Of a stretch of DNA of 64,000 nt, positions 50,793 through 63,394 are shown one piece after another. Position 1 is the stretch's first letter. Every line of letters begins with the position of its first letter. This DNA is from Actinostola sp. cb2023 (lineage: Eukaryota; Cnidaria; Anthozoa; Actiniaria; Actinostolidae): positions 77,501-141,500 of the forward strand of contig JAUJYZ010001447.1 of the NCBI GenBank assembly GCA_033675265.1, given 5' to 3'. The notes below the pieces were generated by a model that saw nothing but the letters and a program-made list of their open reading frames with translations, ran no database searches and was not told where the DNA came from. The position numbers and the translations under genes are program-made.

Positions 50793-51472
50793 CTCAAGGT
50801 ACTTAAGGCCTGGTTCAAAAAGGCAACTTGGAAAATCACATTTCTTGTAATAACTCGCTGCTCTAATTTACTTAGGCACTGATATTTAGGCATATGGTTA
50901 TATACAAGATTTGAGACAATTTGGATCTAACAATTGTGACGTCATGTGGTCACGTGACCTTATGGAGGAAAATATAGTTTTTCTTAAATGCGGTCGCGAA
51001 TTCAATTCACAATGAAATACCTTTTACGTAATAGCGTTATGGATAACCAGTTAAACAAGATAGCGTTTAGAAAACCTCGGAATTATATATAGTTTAAGAG
51101 AAAACTACAGAAATATAATCTGATGAAATGGTCACGTGACCTCTTTTCCGAAATATTCTCCTTGCAAAAAGCGGGAGATAGGTTTTCTAAACGAGGGTTA
51201 ATAGATGATCATAAACGTGATTATACACAACTATTTGCTTTCACTTTCCTCTTAAACTGGCGACCGCATTTTATATTTTGTTTTCAAAATTCTTTGTCAC
51301 GTGGTTAACCACGTGATACGCTGTTTTGGATTTCATTCACTTAAATGAGTAGAGGATATAAAACTCTCAAGCTGTGCCAAGTTTTGTGATGTTTAGTCAA
51401 AATGATTAGACATTATAATTGTTTTCGTTTTTCTGCTATTTAAGGCTTGAACCAGGCCTTAAGTACCTTGAG
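50793..51472. mobile_element. Nested TIR element, 680 bp, perfect 26-bp termini
   Basis: The termini (50793-50818 and 51447-51472) are perfectly inverted and start CTCAAGGTACTTAAGGCC. The interior has several CACGTG-containing motifs, including a 20-bp perfect palindrome at 51297-51316. No transposase frame is seen. Confidence -1.
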
Positions 51473-51477
51473 AGGGC

Positions 51478-51846
51478 GGTGTACCTCCGGGGGGGGGGGG
51501 GGGGGGTACTCCCATATATGGACTATACGGGGATGTGCCGCTCAACAGGGTATTGTTTTTGTCTCTCTGACTCTGGAACAGGGTATACAAATCACTGTTT
51601 CTGTCTGGAACAGGGGTATAGTTTACGTTCAGTTTGGCTCTGGAAATAATACTCTGGAAGTATATTTTTATTGCTTCTAGTCTGGAACAGGGTACCTATT
51701 TTGGCCATTTTGTCTGGAACAGGGACGCAAAATTCTCTTTTTTTTGTCTGGAACAGGTCCAGGGTCTTAGAGACTCAGCGGCATACCCCCGTCCTAAATT
51801 TAAGGGAGTACCCCCCCCCCCCCCCCCCCCCCCCCGGGGGTGTACC
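51478..51846. mobile_element. Element bounded by inverted GGTGTACC plus poly-G/poly-C
   Basis: The left end is ggtgtacctcc with an 18-G run (51489-51506) then tactccc. The right end is the inverse, gggagta with a 25-C run (51811-51835), then gggggtgtacc. The interior has five copies of CTGGAACAGG (about 51574, 51606, 51682, 51713, 51750) in one direction. Non-coding; the open frames here come from the G/C runs. Confidence -1.
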
Positions 51847-52733
51847 GAAAGAGCATAGCATTTGAAATGGGCTCGCAGTTGGGGTTCTAAACACTAACTA
51901 ACTCCTGATGATCTTCAACATTAGAGTATAGAATGAACCTGTTTAAAATTGCCATGCATTTCCATGACCCCGAAAAGTGTGAAATACATAAGGATATTTA
52001 GACGTATTTTCGTCAAAAAGAGGTCATTTCTCCATGAATATTATGAGAGGAGTGAGGGGTTTAGATGACAGTTTTTAATATCACTGACTGATGAAAAAGA
52101 GCAGATACCAACGTGACATCTGAGAGCGTAACCTTTTTAGTTGAACTTTATCTTGATTTTGAAATTTTTCATATCTAAAATCAAATGATGTATTACTGTA
52201 TTTGAATATAGACGTCATGAGTCACGCGGATTACTAGGCCTGTTTATTTGGGAAGTGAAACTTTATTGCGTTACGTACATTCAATAATGATACTCAAAGG
52301 TCAATGGTACATGGGTTTGTTGACAAATGGTTGCCGATCCTTGTATTTTAATACAGATTTTCTTATATGGTATAAACTAATATATCCCCTAGTACAACAT
52401 ACCAGCACTAACATTTCTATGAAATGATGGTTCTGCAATGATTGAATCAACGTATACCACAGAGGATTAAACCTGTAGTTAATTATTGATGATTTAATAC
52501 CGAGTTTATGGTTTCTGTACAATCTAAACCATCCCAAACCATTCATTGGTCAAATAATTTCAATTTACGCTATTTCTGGTACTCACGACCTCACCCACGA
52601 CCTTACCCACGACCCACGACTTCGAACCCACGACGCACGACTTGGTACCCACGACGCACGACCATTAGTCAACTCAGCATAATGTCTGGAAGTATGGGGC
52701 TTTTTTGGATAAATTACCGGCATTCATCTCTTT

Positions 52734-52780
52734 TGAACCTGGGGGTCTGGGGGTTCGAGTCCCAGCCGTGACACGATTTT
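52734..52780 (+). repeat. tRNA 3'-half-like sequence
   Basis: gggggttcgagtcccagccg contains a good pol III B box (GGTTCGAGTCC) in a T-arm-like context, but no A box or acceptor partner is seen upstream. Probably a SINE remnant. Confidence -1.
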
Positions 52781-53050
52781 GTTTTTCATTCTTTCTTTTT
52801 TGTTTTGTTTTTTGTTTTGTTCTTGTTTGTTTGTTTTGTTTTTTTGGAATTGTTTACATATTTCTTCTTTTTTTGTAAAAAAAAAATTTTAAGAAAAGTA
52901 TATTGATAAGCTTTCATTTCTTCTCCTCTGAGCCCTAGGTCCAGTTAAATAATTTAATTATCAAGAGTCTTAAAAAGAGACTTCTAAGCTCAAGTTTTAT
53001 AAAATCAATATTCTGTGGGACACAAATCAAGCTCAAATTGTCTAAGTCTA

Positions 53051-53186
53051 AAGCCTGGTCCTCACTAGCGACATAAGCATAAACACAAGCAACATACGCA
53101 GACGGCTAAGGACACTATTTATGCAATAGATGTGACAAAAGACAAGCACCGTGCTTGTGCTTATGTCGCTAGTGAGGACCAGGCTT
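53051..53186. mobile_element. MITE with perfect 29-bp TIR
   Basis: The TIR starts AAGCCTGGTCCTCACTAGCG at 53051 and its exact inverse ends at 53186 (arms 53051-53079 and 53158-53186). A diverged relative is at 59577-59695. Confidence -1.
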
Positions 53187-53476
53187 CCGGACCGACCGGT
53201 CTGTCTGTCCACTGATTTAATAACAGAGCGCACCAGTTTGGTCTAGCTGGATGGACCTAAATATGAATAACTTTTTTATTTACATTTTACTTATTGCACT
53301 ATTCCTTCTTATGTAAATTAATTCAGCCGCAATGTAGTTTCAAATATCAAGATATATCTCTGATGTTTGTTGCGTCCGTGTTCAAGATATCGGCTTGACA
53401 TTTGATTTGACATCAACCGGCCAGACATCCGTGTGGTAAACGAACATTCACATCATCATCCACATCTTTTCTATTT

Positions 53477-53477
<1 letters not shown>

Positions 53478-53563
<86 letters not shown>

Positions 53564-53640
53564 TTTATTGCTTATATTGCACATTTTAACATTGGAATAT
53601 GATCAAATGCGCATTACACAACGCTAAACATTATTGTATA
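53478..53640 (-). mobile_element. SINE-like tail with AAT microsatellite
   Basis: About 28 AAT repeats (53479-53565) are followed by atatttattgcttatattgc and aaatgcgcattaca. This is the inverse of the GCGC...TATAAAT/ATT tail type seen at 21121. Confidence -1.
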
Positions 53641-53994
53641 CAAATGATAAAAAGTCCTATTAATATGATAAATGGGCCATGAATGACCTCGAGCCCAGGC
53701 TACCACGCGATATCATTTATTGCACCAATCAGAATGCATACATTTAAAAAATGTGGTATCGATTGTTAGCCTGCTTTTCAGACTCTCGCACTTAATCTTA
53801 TACCTGCACACCGCGTGTACAACCAAACATGAGTGTACTTCAATCACCGTGTAAAACACACGCTCGATGTCAAGTAAATCATGCAACAAGATCGTGCTGC
53901 CTTGTTTCGCAACGTTGTTGCAAGCAGTATAGATGTTGCGCACAAGAGCACGCATACTAAGAGCACAACTTGCAACACAACATATTTCATTGTT

Positions 53995-54110
53995 ACCACT
54001 CAAGAACACAAAACAAAACGTTGTTGCAGAAAGTAGAAGCCCAGTCTATTTTTTATGCAACAACTTGCAACAATGAAAAATGTGGTGTTGCAAGTTGTGC
54101 TCTTGGGTGG
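53995..54110. mobile_element. Small MITE rich in GTTGCAA motifs
   Basis: CCACTCAAGAACACA at 53995 and tgtgctcttgggtgg ending near 54110 are imperfect inverted ends. The body has cgttgttgcag, caacaacttgcaac and gttgcaagttgtg. Similar motifs continue at 53880-53990 and 54399-54470, so the larger region may be one disrupted element. Confidence -1.
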
Positions 54111-54204
54111 TATAATATCATATAATATTATTATTAATAAGTAGTTTATTATTTTTTCCATTATTTAGTCGTACTTTTTTGTTATCAATTCAGCTCTCCT
54201 TAAA

Positions 54205-54399
<195 letters not shown>

Positions 54400-54479
54400 G
54401 CGCAACAACTCTGTACAACTTCCAACAATGATGTACGACAAGTTTGCACGCACGATCTTGTTGCCCGATTTACTTGGCT

Positions 54480-57400
54480 TTAAAATACAAAACTATCACA
54501 CAAACCTAAAACACAAAACTGTTTTTAAAGAGTGAGGTCTCTTCTTTCGAGGTAAACTGTTCCTTCTAGAAACGATTTTATCAAACATTTCAGCAATCAT
54601 TAAATAATTAATTACAGAAAGTATAACGTTCGTTGGATTGAACAAATCCTATAACTTACGATAAAAACGTTTTGTTGTTCACAAGATTATTTGATAATCG
54701 TAAAGCTCGTGTCTGACCACACCCCTTAGTTGTCACAATCAAGGTGGTTGGCGAAATTAAAGACGAAGTACTTTGGCCATTTGATTGCTTTTCCAAACAC
54801 TATATAAATTAATCATCAATTACAATATTGTTAGAAATAACCCTCGTTTGTGTACTACTAAAAACACAACTAAACATTGAATTTATATGTGAGTCAATAC
54901 TTCTGTTTTGATCAGTGTTTATTCTTGTGTTTTTTCTGTCTTGTTCGGTGTGCGTGACGTTATTTCATGCAATATGATGCATAATGGACTTCTTCTTTCC
55001 AAGATCCCAACTCTCGATTGAATTTTCCCCCGAGCAGGAGAGGTCGTTAGTGGAAAACCTAACGATAATATTGTTCGCATTTCCGAGAAAATTACAAAGA
55101 AACACATCGGAAGGTATACTCTTGGAGCTGATGGATCGGTGATATAATATCGTTTATTTTAGTCCAAGTACATTTGTGAATACCGTTCTTTTCTTTGAAC
55201 TCAATATTGGTCAATGACATTTCTGAATAGACATTAATTTACCTCGCCTAGATTGCCTGACCTAATCTATAGTACAATAGACGTAATCTGATTAGAGAGC
55301 CTTTGGACCCTTCTGCCTTCACTTCTGCCTTCTCTGTGTCGTATTGGTTGTGTGTTTCACGATGGAGACAATTAAGACTCAGTTTTGGCTAAGTTTCTTC
55401 TGAAGTAAACTCAATTATCCAACGTTAATGAGAGTGCAACGTGAAAGAGCAGTCTATACTAGTACACACTTAATTACTTCTGAGAAGTGAGGAAGTGAGA
55501 AAGACGTTATGATAAAGTACATGCATAAAACTTTCCATAAAGTACTAGCACTTTTTAAAAGTGTGCCGCTACCAACTTGATCACACATCTAAACGAGAAA
55601 AAAGAAAAGTAAAAGAAAAGGGGAAAAAAGAAAGAAATTCAGAATGTTGTTATATTCGGATTTGTATTTAAGATAAGGGATGTCACATCGACTTACAAAG
55701 TGAAGCAACATTACAATATGATCACGAAAGCCGGCATTTAGATTTGTTCCGTGACATATTTTCCTGGTTACAGTGTGAAGGCCAAATGCATTGCTGCGAC
55801 GCATGCAACCACAAAAGCAAAATGAAATACAATTTCGTAGTCCAATAATCACTGGAAAACGTGTGTAGAAAACGAAAACTTCGAGGGACGAAACCTGTTT
55901 TATTAATGTAGGAATCAAGCTTTTAAACGAGCAAAATCAACGGTTAAAGTAATCCCACTAAGTATTATAACTACGATAATTTTCGCTGAGTAAAGTTCAT
56001 TAGTTTATGTTAAGACGAAGGGCATCAATAGTTAGTATCTTCCTGTGCATACACGTGTACAGTCTGATATTAAAATCTTAGAGGAAAGAGGAATAATAAA
56101 GAGTGATAGATGGAAGTGAAAGAAGGCTTCCCTCAGGCATCGCAATGAATTAGTACCAAGCCAAATAATGAATACACTGAGCTCTAAAGGGAAAAAAAGT
56201 GTTAAATATTTGACTCAAAAATAATTGACTATCGCTCAAGTGGGTAATGTTGGGTGGTACATTCTCAGTCAAGAGTAATTGCTTTGTGGCTTAAGGCTGT
56301 GTAGCTCTAAAGAAGCCATATATAACGAGACAAACATCCCGCCCATCTCAACCTTCTCATTAAGATCAATTTAATTCAACAATCATTTGAATCTAAAAAA
56401 CTTTCAACGTACAAACCAATTATAGTATAGCCTGAAGGAAGCACTATAGATCTAAGTGACAGTTGGTAAGGGCGCACAGTGGGGTTCATATATGCGCACA
56501 GGTTTCTCTGCCGAGACAATAAAAGACACAGCTACTTCAGTCACGTAACATTTATTCCTGAGACGATAAAATTCACTTAGATTTGATTGGCATGTTTTGC
56601 ACGATCAGTACTTGTGGCAAGTGATCAAGCCACAAAGTGTTCATTTTGCGAGCTCTGAATGTCAATATTCGCTAAAAGGTAAAACCTCCTTTTTATCGTT
56701 TCATATACGCTTGGAGGTTTTTTGATATCTACTGCTATGATTATCATTCACCTACGACCGACTACGTACTGAAGCTATTCGATCACCTGTCAAGTTATTT
56801 AGATCTTCTTAAAACGGTTTTTAATATTATTCTTGATATTTGTCATTAAAACTATTGTTCAAAGTGAAATATAACTATCACAAAAATCATCTATTTTTCA
56901 TGTGTTTATTTCCTTATCTCGGGGTTCCTACATCTCGCATCCGAATGCTTCTCGATTCTTATTCGTTCAACAGATAAGCCTAAACTTTTTACGACGTAAT
57001 ATTACTGCTTTAATTCCTTAATAGAGCGCAATATACCCCACAGCACCCACGGCGGAGAATCTAGCAAATCTAAAAAGAACTCGTATCTTTTTATCGTTAA
57101 TAGTTTACTTATCGCTATTATCAATAAGTCTGCATGATACTAAGCCTTGCATTGAAGCTTGATCCCTTTGGGTTTTACGATAACATCGTTCCCTAGATCT
57201 GTTGTTAGGGTCAATTTAGAGTTTTATACTAAGTAATAGGTAACAAGAATATTTATAACAAGAACCTTATCATGATATACATCATAATCTCCTGAAACAT
57301 GTGTTAGGACGCGATAAGAATTAAATAGTTAGGTATTTTTCGCAGAGGGATTCAGTTTCATCAGGAAGTCTAGCTATATTCAATTTCGTGAATTTTAGAC

Positions 57401-59570
57401 CAACCAAATACATGGTTCAAACAGCTGGAAGACTTAATACCTTACCGACCACCATGACACAAACCACAAACCCAACCCAGCATGACTTGTTCTAGTAAGA
57501 TTAAACACCAAACAGCCACATTATAGACACAAACGCTTTGCACACTTTCGAGTACTAATTTGTTTCAACACGAAAGCGATGTCAAGAACCTACGTTTTTA
57601 TTGCTAAACACTTAACCTAACGCCTCATTTTCGTACGTCACTCAAAAAAAAAATATGGAAAAAATGAAAAGAAAATGAAAAAAAAATGAAAAAAAAAAAT
57701 GAAAAGAAAAATGAAAGAAAAGTGGAAAAAAAAAATTGAATGGGGAACGTTTCGAATGTGAGTCGACAAAATTGACAAAAGAGCATCGTCATCGGTTCTA
57801 GGACTGTTCTGCTAACACCTTGATCGATACACTGGTTGTTTATGTATCAAACACAAGTTCACGAAAACGATAGTCTGTTTTTGTGGTTTTATTGTTTTGT
57901 TTGTCCAATCATTTAAAACTAAGATCACACGTTTTGCGTATTGTCTTACCATTTGTATTTACCATATTAAATAATCAGACTACCCATTGCGTGCAAATTG
58001 TTAACACAGACTTCCAATCGACGTTGGATTAAAATACGATTTAGAAGTTAGTCCACGTGACACGGCTTAGACGACTGGCGCTGACACCATTAATTAACTG
58101 TGACCGCGATTCAAGCTGTTCGTTAATATGTTTAAAAAAATGAACCAAGTGTTCATGTCTGAGTTATCAAAATAAACATAAAGTCATTTAAATGCTTTAA
58201 AGAAGTTTCCCCGAAAAGTATTGGTTGACAGTGATCAGCTGTCAGTGGCCATGGCTGATGCGGCATATCTTGAACGAAAGATGGTTTATGCAGCTCTATA
58301 TGACCACAGCGTAATTTTAGTATTTATACATTTTATATATTTCTTTTTCCTTTTGTAAAAAGTTACACAATTCAGTCATTACTGCTATGTAACTTTTTTA
58401 ATAAACGAACGAAACGAAACGAACGCACAAAGTGTCCGTATTAGCAAGAGTCCGTCGGCATTAACAGGTTTTCTTGACAAGAAATATATGGCCCAGTTTT
58501 CTTCCGGGACTGAGACATTATTAGCGTAATAACGGGGTGTCCGTAAGGCGGAGTTCGCCGACTGCATTACCTTCGCGTCGTAAATTCTTGCAGTTTGAAA
58601 TCACCAAAAATTACATTTCAAATCCTCTCTTGCAAGCAAAAAGTTTAATAACAATCATGTGTTTGTGGCTTTTGAGACTGCTTTCATACCATTTGAACAA
58701 GTATGGCGGCTCGTAAAGGATCATGGATCGTTTTTAAACGCATGCTGGGAAGCATGAAGCAAGATAAACATCTAACAATGTAGCGTACAATCAAACAAAT
58801 ATACAGATAATAGTGTCACACAGAGTGATTTATTCTCTATTAGAATCCACACGGTCAAACAATTTAGCAGGTAAAACGTACATCTAGAAAGCACTTCCAT
58901 TTCGTCACTGATTCATTTTCAACTACAATGATTGCGGCGCTCCTTTACTGAATTTCTGCGTACAATTGTTACAAATATTATACTGATATATTGATCATGA
59001 TATAAATGACTCAGTTTAACTTACAATAATTATAATTGTAGCTTTGAAAGTGTGAGTTTATTCAAGCTGCTTAAATGGAGCCGTTAGGAGATGTTTACGG
59101 GGCATAGCGGTGAAATCTTATTGAAACAATTAAAATCCAGAAGCGTTATTCAAGTTGTTTTCGGCAATAAACTACCAGCGGTTCTCGTCTGGAAAGCCAA
59201 TATAAAAGTCTTTAAAAGTCTCACGATGTAAAGCACTTTGACTCACTGTAAGGTAAAATAACGAAGACAAATTATTACTTTTCCAATCTTGTTTTAATGG
59301 GCCTTAATGTGGGAGTGTAGTCTCTGATAGCTCAAGGCACAATCGAAGCGCAAATGACCGGAATTGCCTCCAGATAGACCGCGGGTGCTAAAACATTGAT
59401 TCTTACTGTCAGAATATACATGGGGAATTCTACTCGAAAGTTTCGCATGAGAAATAAGACATGTGTATGAAAAGGATTTAAAAATGAAATACTGATGAAT
59501 AAATACTGAATGCACGCTAGATGTGAATCAAACCGATTTCTTCCTGTTCAGTTTCCTTTCTCACATTCCT
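54480..59570. other. Unique AT-rich DNA, no gene seen
   Basis: About 5 kb without recognisable exons or transposons. An A-rich GAAAA-type microsatellite lies at 57645-57735. The minus-strand frame at 55589-55918 looks random. Confidence -1.
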
Positions 59571-59576
59571 TATTAT

Positions 59577-59695
59577 AGCCTGTTTTCACTAGCGATGCGC
59601 GTAAGCACGAGAGACGTAAACGCCTAAGCACAAATGTAACCATAAGCCGAGGATTTTTTTTTTGCGCGCGTCTTAGTGAAAACCAGGTTTTCCTT
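59577..59695. mobile_element. Diverged relative of the 53051 MITE
   Basis: agcctgttttcactagcgat at the left and agtgaaaaccaggtt at the right are inverted and resemble the 53051 TIR (AGCCTGG..CTCACTAGCGA). Confidence -1.
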
Positions 59696-59862
59696 TCCTC
59701 TAGGAATGTAATCATGGTTAATGCTTCAAATAAACTTTCACACTCACTGATTTGTTTAAATCTCAGTCAAATACATGTTCTGATTTAGCTTTCATATCCA
59801 ACTTGTCTAGTACAATTTACAGCAACAACTTTATTTATGAGAATGTTTTTTTTTGGGCATAT

Positions 59863-59963
59863 AGTTTGACGATAAATAAGATAACGAGATGATGATCGAT
59901 GGATTTCGATCGAAATAGTAAAATGTTTACGCAACTTCTCGTTATCTCATTTATCGTCAAACT
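59863..59963. repeat. Hairpin element with 27-bp arms
   Basis: Arms 59863-59889 and 59937-59963 pair at 26 of 27 positions (agtttgacgataaat.agat). A second short palindrome, tcgatggatttcgatcga, is in the loop. Confidence -1.
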
Positions 59964-60321
59964 TTATTTATAAAGCGCAAAATCCATGTTGCGCATTTAA
60001 TATATGAATGGTTTTAGATATTTTCTCAAACAAATATATAGATAGCCTGTGCTCTTTACTTTTATTATTAGGATTATTAATGCAACTCTGCTAACGCTTT
60101 TTTTTAAATTAAAACCTGTTTGTTATTATTTTCCATTTTGACAACTTTGGAGAATTCTTTTCGTTTCGTTAAATTTCAATGTTTAACTGAAAAGCTTTTA
60201 CGCGTTACAATTATTATTACAAGCTCGGTCTAATTGTAGAAAACATGAAAGAATCCATTCAGGAAAAAAGACTTTCAAGAGCAATAGCATTGTAGCAATG
60301 CATTTTATAAGGCACAACACA

Positions 60322-60598
60322 GAAAAGTACGGTACCCTAACAAGAGCACACAGCGCACGCGCAGAATATTACTGTATGTAGAGACTACGCAAGGAAAGTA
60401 CGGTACCCTAACACGAGCACACAGCGCACGCGCAGAATATTACTGTATGTAGAGACTACGCAAGGAAAGTACGGTACCCTAAGAAAGGCACATACAACAC
60501 AGCACATGCGCAGAATATTACTGTAGAGTCTGCGTATACTTACGGCACCCTAAGAAAAACACATACAACACAGCGCATGCGTACGCGCAGAATATTAC
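60322..60598. repeat. 71-bp tandem repeat, four units
   Basis: aaagtacggtaccctaa starts at 60324, 60395 and 60466, with a fourth diverged copy from about 60537. Each unit also has gcgcagaatattac. It runs straight into a SINE-like tail. Confidence -1.
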
Positions 60599-60609
60599 AA
60601 ATTGCTCTA

Positions 60610-60683
60610 AAGCACTTTTGCGCTTTGCGACTTATAAGCGCCTTATTAGAGCTTTGGATAAGGCGCTATATAAGTAGTAATAA

Positions 60684-60770
<87 letters not shown>
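60610..60770 (+). mobile_element. SINE-like 3' tail with ATT microsatellite
   Basis: ttataagcgccttattagag and aaggcgctatataagtag are followed by about 28 ATT units to 60770. Same tail class as 54205. Confidence -1.
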
Positions 60771-60772
<2 letters not shown>

Positions 60773-60773
<1 letters not shown>

Positions 60774-61358
60774 TACCAAGGAACAAATCAGAAAGGTTAG
60801 CCGCTCAAGATACAATAGTTTTCTAATTTCTACCAAGGTTCGGTAACTCGTTTACTTCAGTAAACCACCAAGTGTAAACACGGCCATAGATCGAATAGCG
60901 ATCGATATATATAGCTAATTGCATAATCGTTGTCGGGTTGAAAATCATAAATCATAGAAGCTGAGACCGCAAGGATGGATGGGAAATCAGTTCATGACCC
61001 GCATTACATACAGATATATTCAATGTTCTTGTAGTTTTGAAGATAATGAGCTATTTAACTAAGATCCTAAAAGTCTGGATAAAAAGGTCGATGATTTGAC
61101 GGTGTTATTTGAGCGTTTTAATTTCCCAGAATTCCTTTTGGTCATAGCTTTCATGATTTTCGACCCGACAACGATTATGCAATTAGCTATATGTGGGTAA
61201 GCATAATTTCATGTTACTTATGCCGTGTTTACACTTGAGCGCTCTACCAAGGTACAAATCAGAAAACTATTGTTTGTTGCGTGGTGACTGCTCAACAAAC
61301 AATAGTTTTCTGATTTGTACCTTGGTAGAGCGCTCAAGTGTAAACACGGCATAAGTAA
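60773..61358. mobile_element. Composite foldback region
   Basis: Three layers are seen. First, a degraded copy (60773-60895) of the hairpin below, with caaggaacaaatcagaaa, caatagttttctaattt and aagtgtaaacacggcc. Second, a 40-bp inverted pair (60909-60948 and 61153-61192, 39 of 40 matching). Third, a perfect hairpin with 66-bp arms (61214-61279 and 61293-61358) and a 13-base loop. Confidence -1.
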
Positions 61359-61929
61359 TACATAAACAGTATAAATAACGGGGCAACGACATGAACATGA
61401 ACGTTAACAAAATCACCAACAACAATACTGAACAACATCAGAGAAAGAAAAAAAGTGAAAAGAATAAAACAAAACAAAAAGCTCAAAGGAAAAAAAACTG
61501 AACCGTTTAGTTGATGAAACAAGATTAATGGACAGTTTGTCACATCAAAACTCGGGCCACTGCATGGTAACGTGGGAGTTCGTCTTGATATATTATTCTG
61601 TCTATTCAATTTAGAACTGACATATATACATTCAACCAAATCACCTGTTGGTGTTTAGACTTTATTTTCCATTTGGAATTTCTTTGAGTTGGTTTATAAA
61701 AGAAAGGCATTATGCTCTCTTGGTATTGGTCAATATATACAAGCATGTCGATCACTTATGACAAATGAACCTCCAACAGGTGTGTTACTTGCACAATGAT
61801 ATCAGGAGAGTTACGTTATTTGGAGCCAGTTACTATACTAATTGTCAGCAATTCTCATCTTGGTTTTCTTCTTTGATGCTTCTTTCAATCTATCAAGCAT
61901 TCACTCACGCATACATCGATGTAACCACT

Positions 61930-62620
61930 CTTCCTTATTTCCTTTCCTTCTTTCTTTCCATCCTTCCTTCCTTCTTTCCATCCTCCCTTCATTCCATCTA
62001 TACATCCATCCTTCCTTCTTTCCATCCTCCCTTCATTCCATCTATACATCCATCCTTCCTTCTTTCCATCCTCCCTTCATTCCATCTATCATCCATCCTT
62101 CCTTCATTCCATCTATACATCCATCCTTCCTTCTTTCCATCCTCCCTTCATTCCATCTATACATCTATCCTTCCTTCTTTCCATCCTCCCTTCATTCCAT
62201 CTATACATCCATCCTTCCTTCTTTCCATCCTCCCTTCATTCCATCTATACATCCATCGTTCCTTCTTTCCATCCTCCCTTCATTCCATCTATCATCCATC
62301 CTTCCTTCATTCCATCTATACATCCATCCTTCCTTCTTTCCATCCTCCCTTCATTCCATCTATGCATCCATACTTCCTTCTTTCCATCCTCCCTTCATTC
62401 CATCTATCATCCATCCTTCCTTCACTGATTCCATCTATACATCCATCCTTCCTTCTTTCCATCCTCCCTTCATTCCATCTATACATCCATCCTTCCTTCT
62501 TTCCATCCTCCCTTCATTCCATCTATACATCCATCCTTCCTTCTTTCTTTCCATCCTCCCTTCATTCCATCTATACATCCATCCATCCATCCTTTCTTTC
62601 CATCATTCCTTTCCTTGCTA
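61930..62620. repeat. Pyrimidine minisatellite, 44-bp period
   Basis: Built of TTCC/CATC words: ccatccttccttctttccat, then cctcccttcattccatctat and acat. The segment cctcccttc recurs at 61982 and 62026, giving a period of 44. Some units lack a segment (ctatcatccatcc) and about 15 units are present. Stop-free frames of up to 309 codons here are artefacts of composition. Confidence -1.
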
Positions 62621-62639
62621 CCCTATATTACGCAGGAGA

Positions 62640-63390
62640 ACCAATTTCAGTATTCAGTTGTACTTCAAATAATCGTTATTTGAAACCATCTTAAGCGAAC
62701 TAATTCAGCCTGATGAATATTCCACTGTTAGTTCAAGTATTAAAATAATCGGGTCAGTCGATCCATTTACTTTCTAGGGCCAACGCTCAGAACGACTATT
62801 ACCATGGGTTTAATTATAGAGCCTTAACTTCCCCTTAATTTCTATCGATTAAAATACAACGTCGATTTACGGTGTGGGGTATTCACTGGTGCCAGTGTGA
62901 CCGATGGTTCAGACATGCAAAGAATCTGTCACTAGTTTAGTTAACCTGTTCTTTTTTAAATAAAACCTGTTATTATTTTGCAAAAACCTGTTCTTTACTT
63001 AGAAGTGAACAAGGTAAAGACGAGAAGTTTTGAATGGCACACTTGAAATACAAACAAAGAGCCGGTTTCACAAGTGCGTTGTCATCCAGCGCATTCACAA
63101 AGCTGGAGCAAAAACAGCCAGTCATCATCCTATCGTCAATTCACTGACAAAGTTTAATTGTTAGTTTAGTTGCAATGTTGGTTCAGGTTTTTTATGTTGG
63201 CGATTGTCTAATCTTTAATCTCTAATCCCATGTACATGTTTCTTAGAAACAAACTTTATTTAATTTCCTACTGCGATGTTACTAACACGTGGTCGACCAC
63301 GTGATCGGTTGTCATTTTTAAGCAGTTCATAATGCTTTGTTTTCTCGAAAGTAAACTACTCAATAAGTTATACCTTCCTTCCTAGTACCA
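62640..63390. other. Intergenic, no gene seen
   Basis: Contains the 18-bp perfect palindrome cacgtggtcgaccacgtg at 63286-63303. Nothing else is recognised. Confidence -1.
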
Positions 63391-63394
63391 AGGT

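Larger units (their letters stand above)
49615..52671. mobile_element. 3-kb inverted-repeat element with about 330-bp arms
   Basis: The arms (about 49618-49952 and 52351-52672) are inverted and highly similar, from gactaatggtcgtgcgtcg through CGTGGGT-type repeats, to aatgaatggtttgggatggt and tactaggggatatattagtt. ACTCAGCATAATGT lies as a direct repeat just outside both ends (49601-49614 and 52672-52685) and looks like a 14-bp target duplication. No transposase is seen; the inside is filled by three smaller TIR elements and AT-rich DNA. Confidence -1.

Noticed and set aside
61765..62694. Open frame of 309 codons rich in HPSF/SLHSIYTS repeats
   Set aside because: It lies on a 44-bp pyrimidine minisatellite that is open in two overlapping frames; no domain or gene structure.
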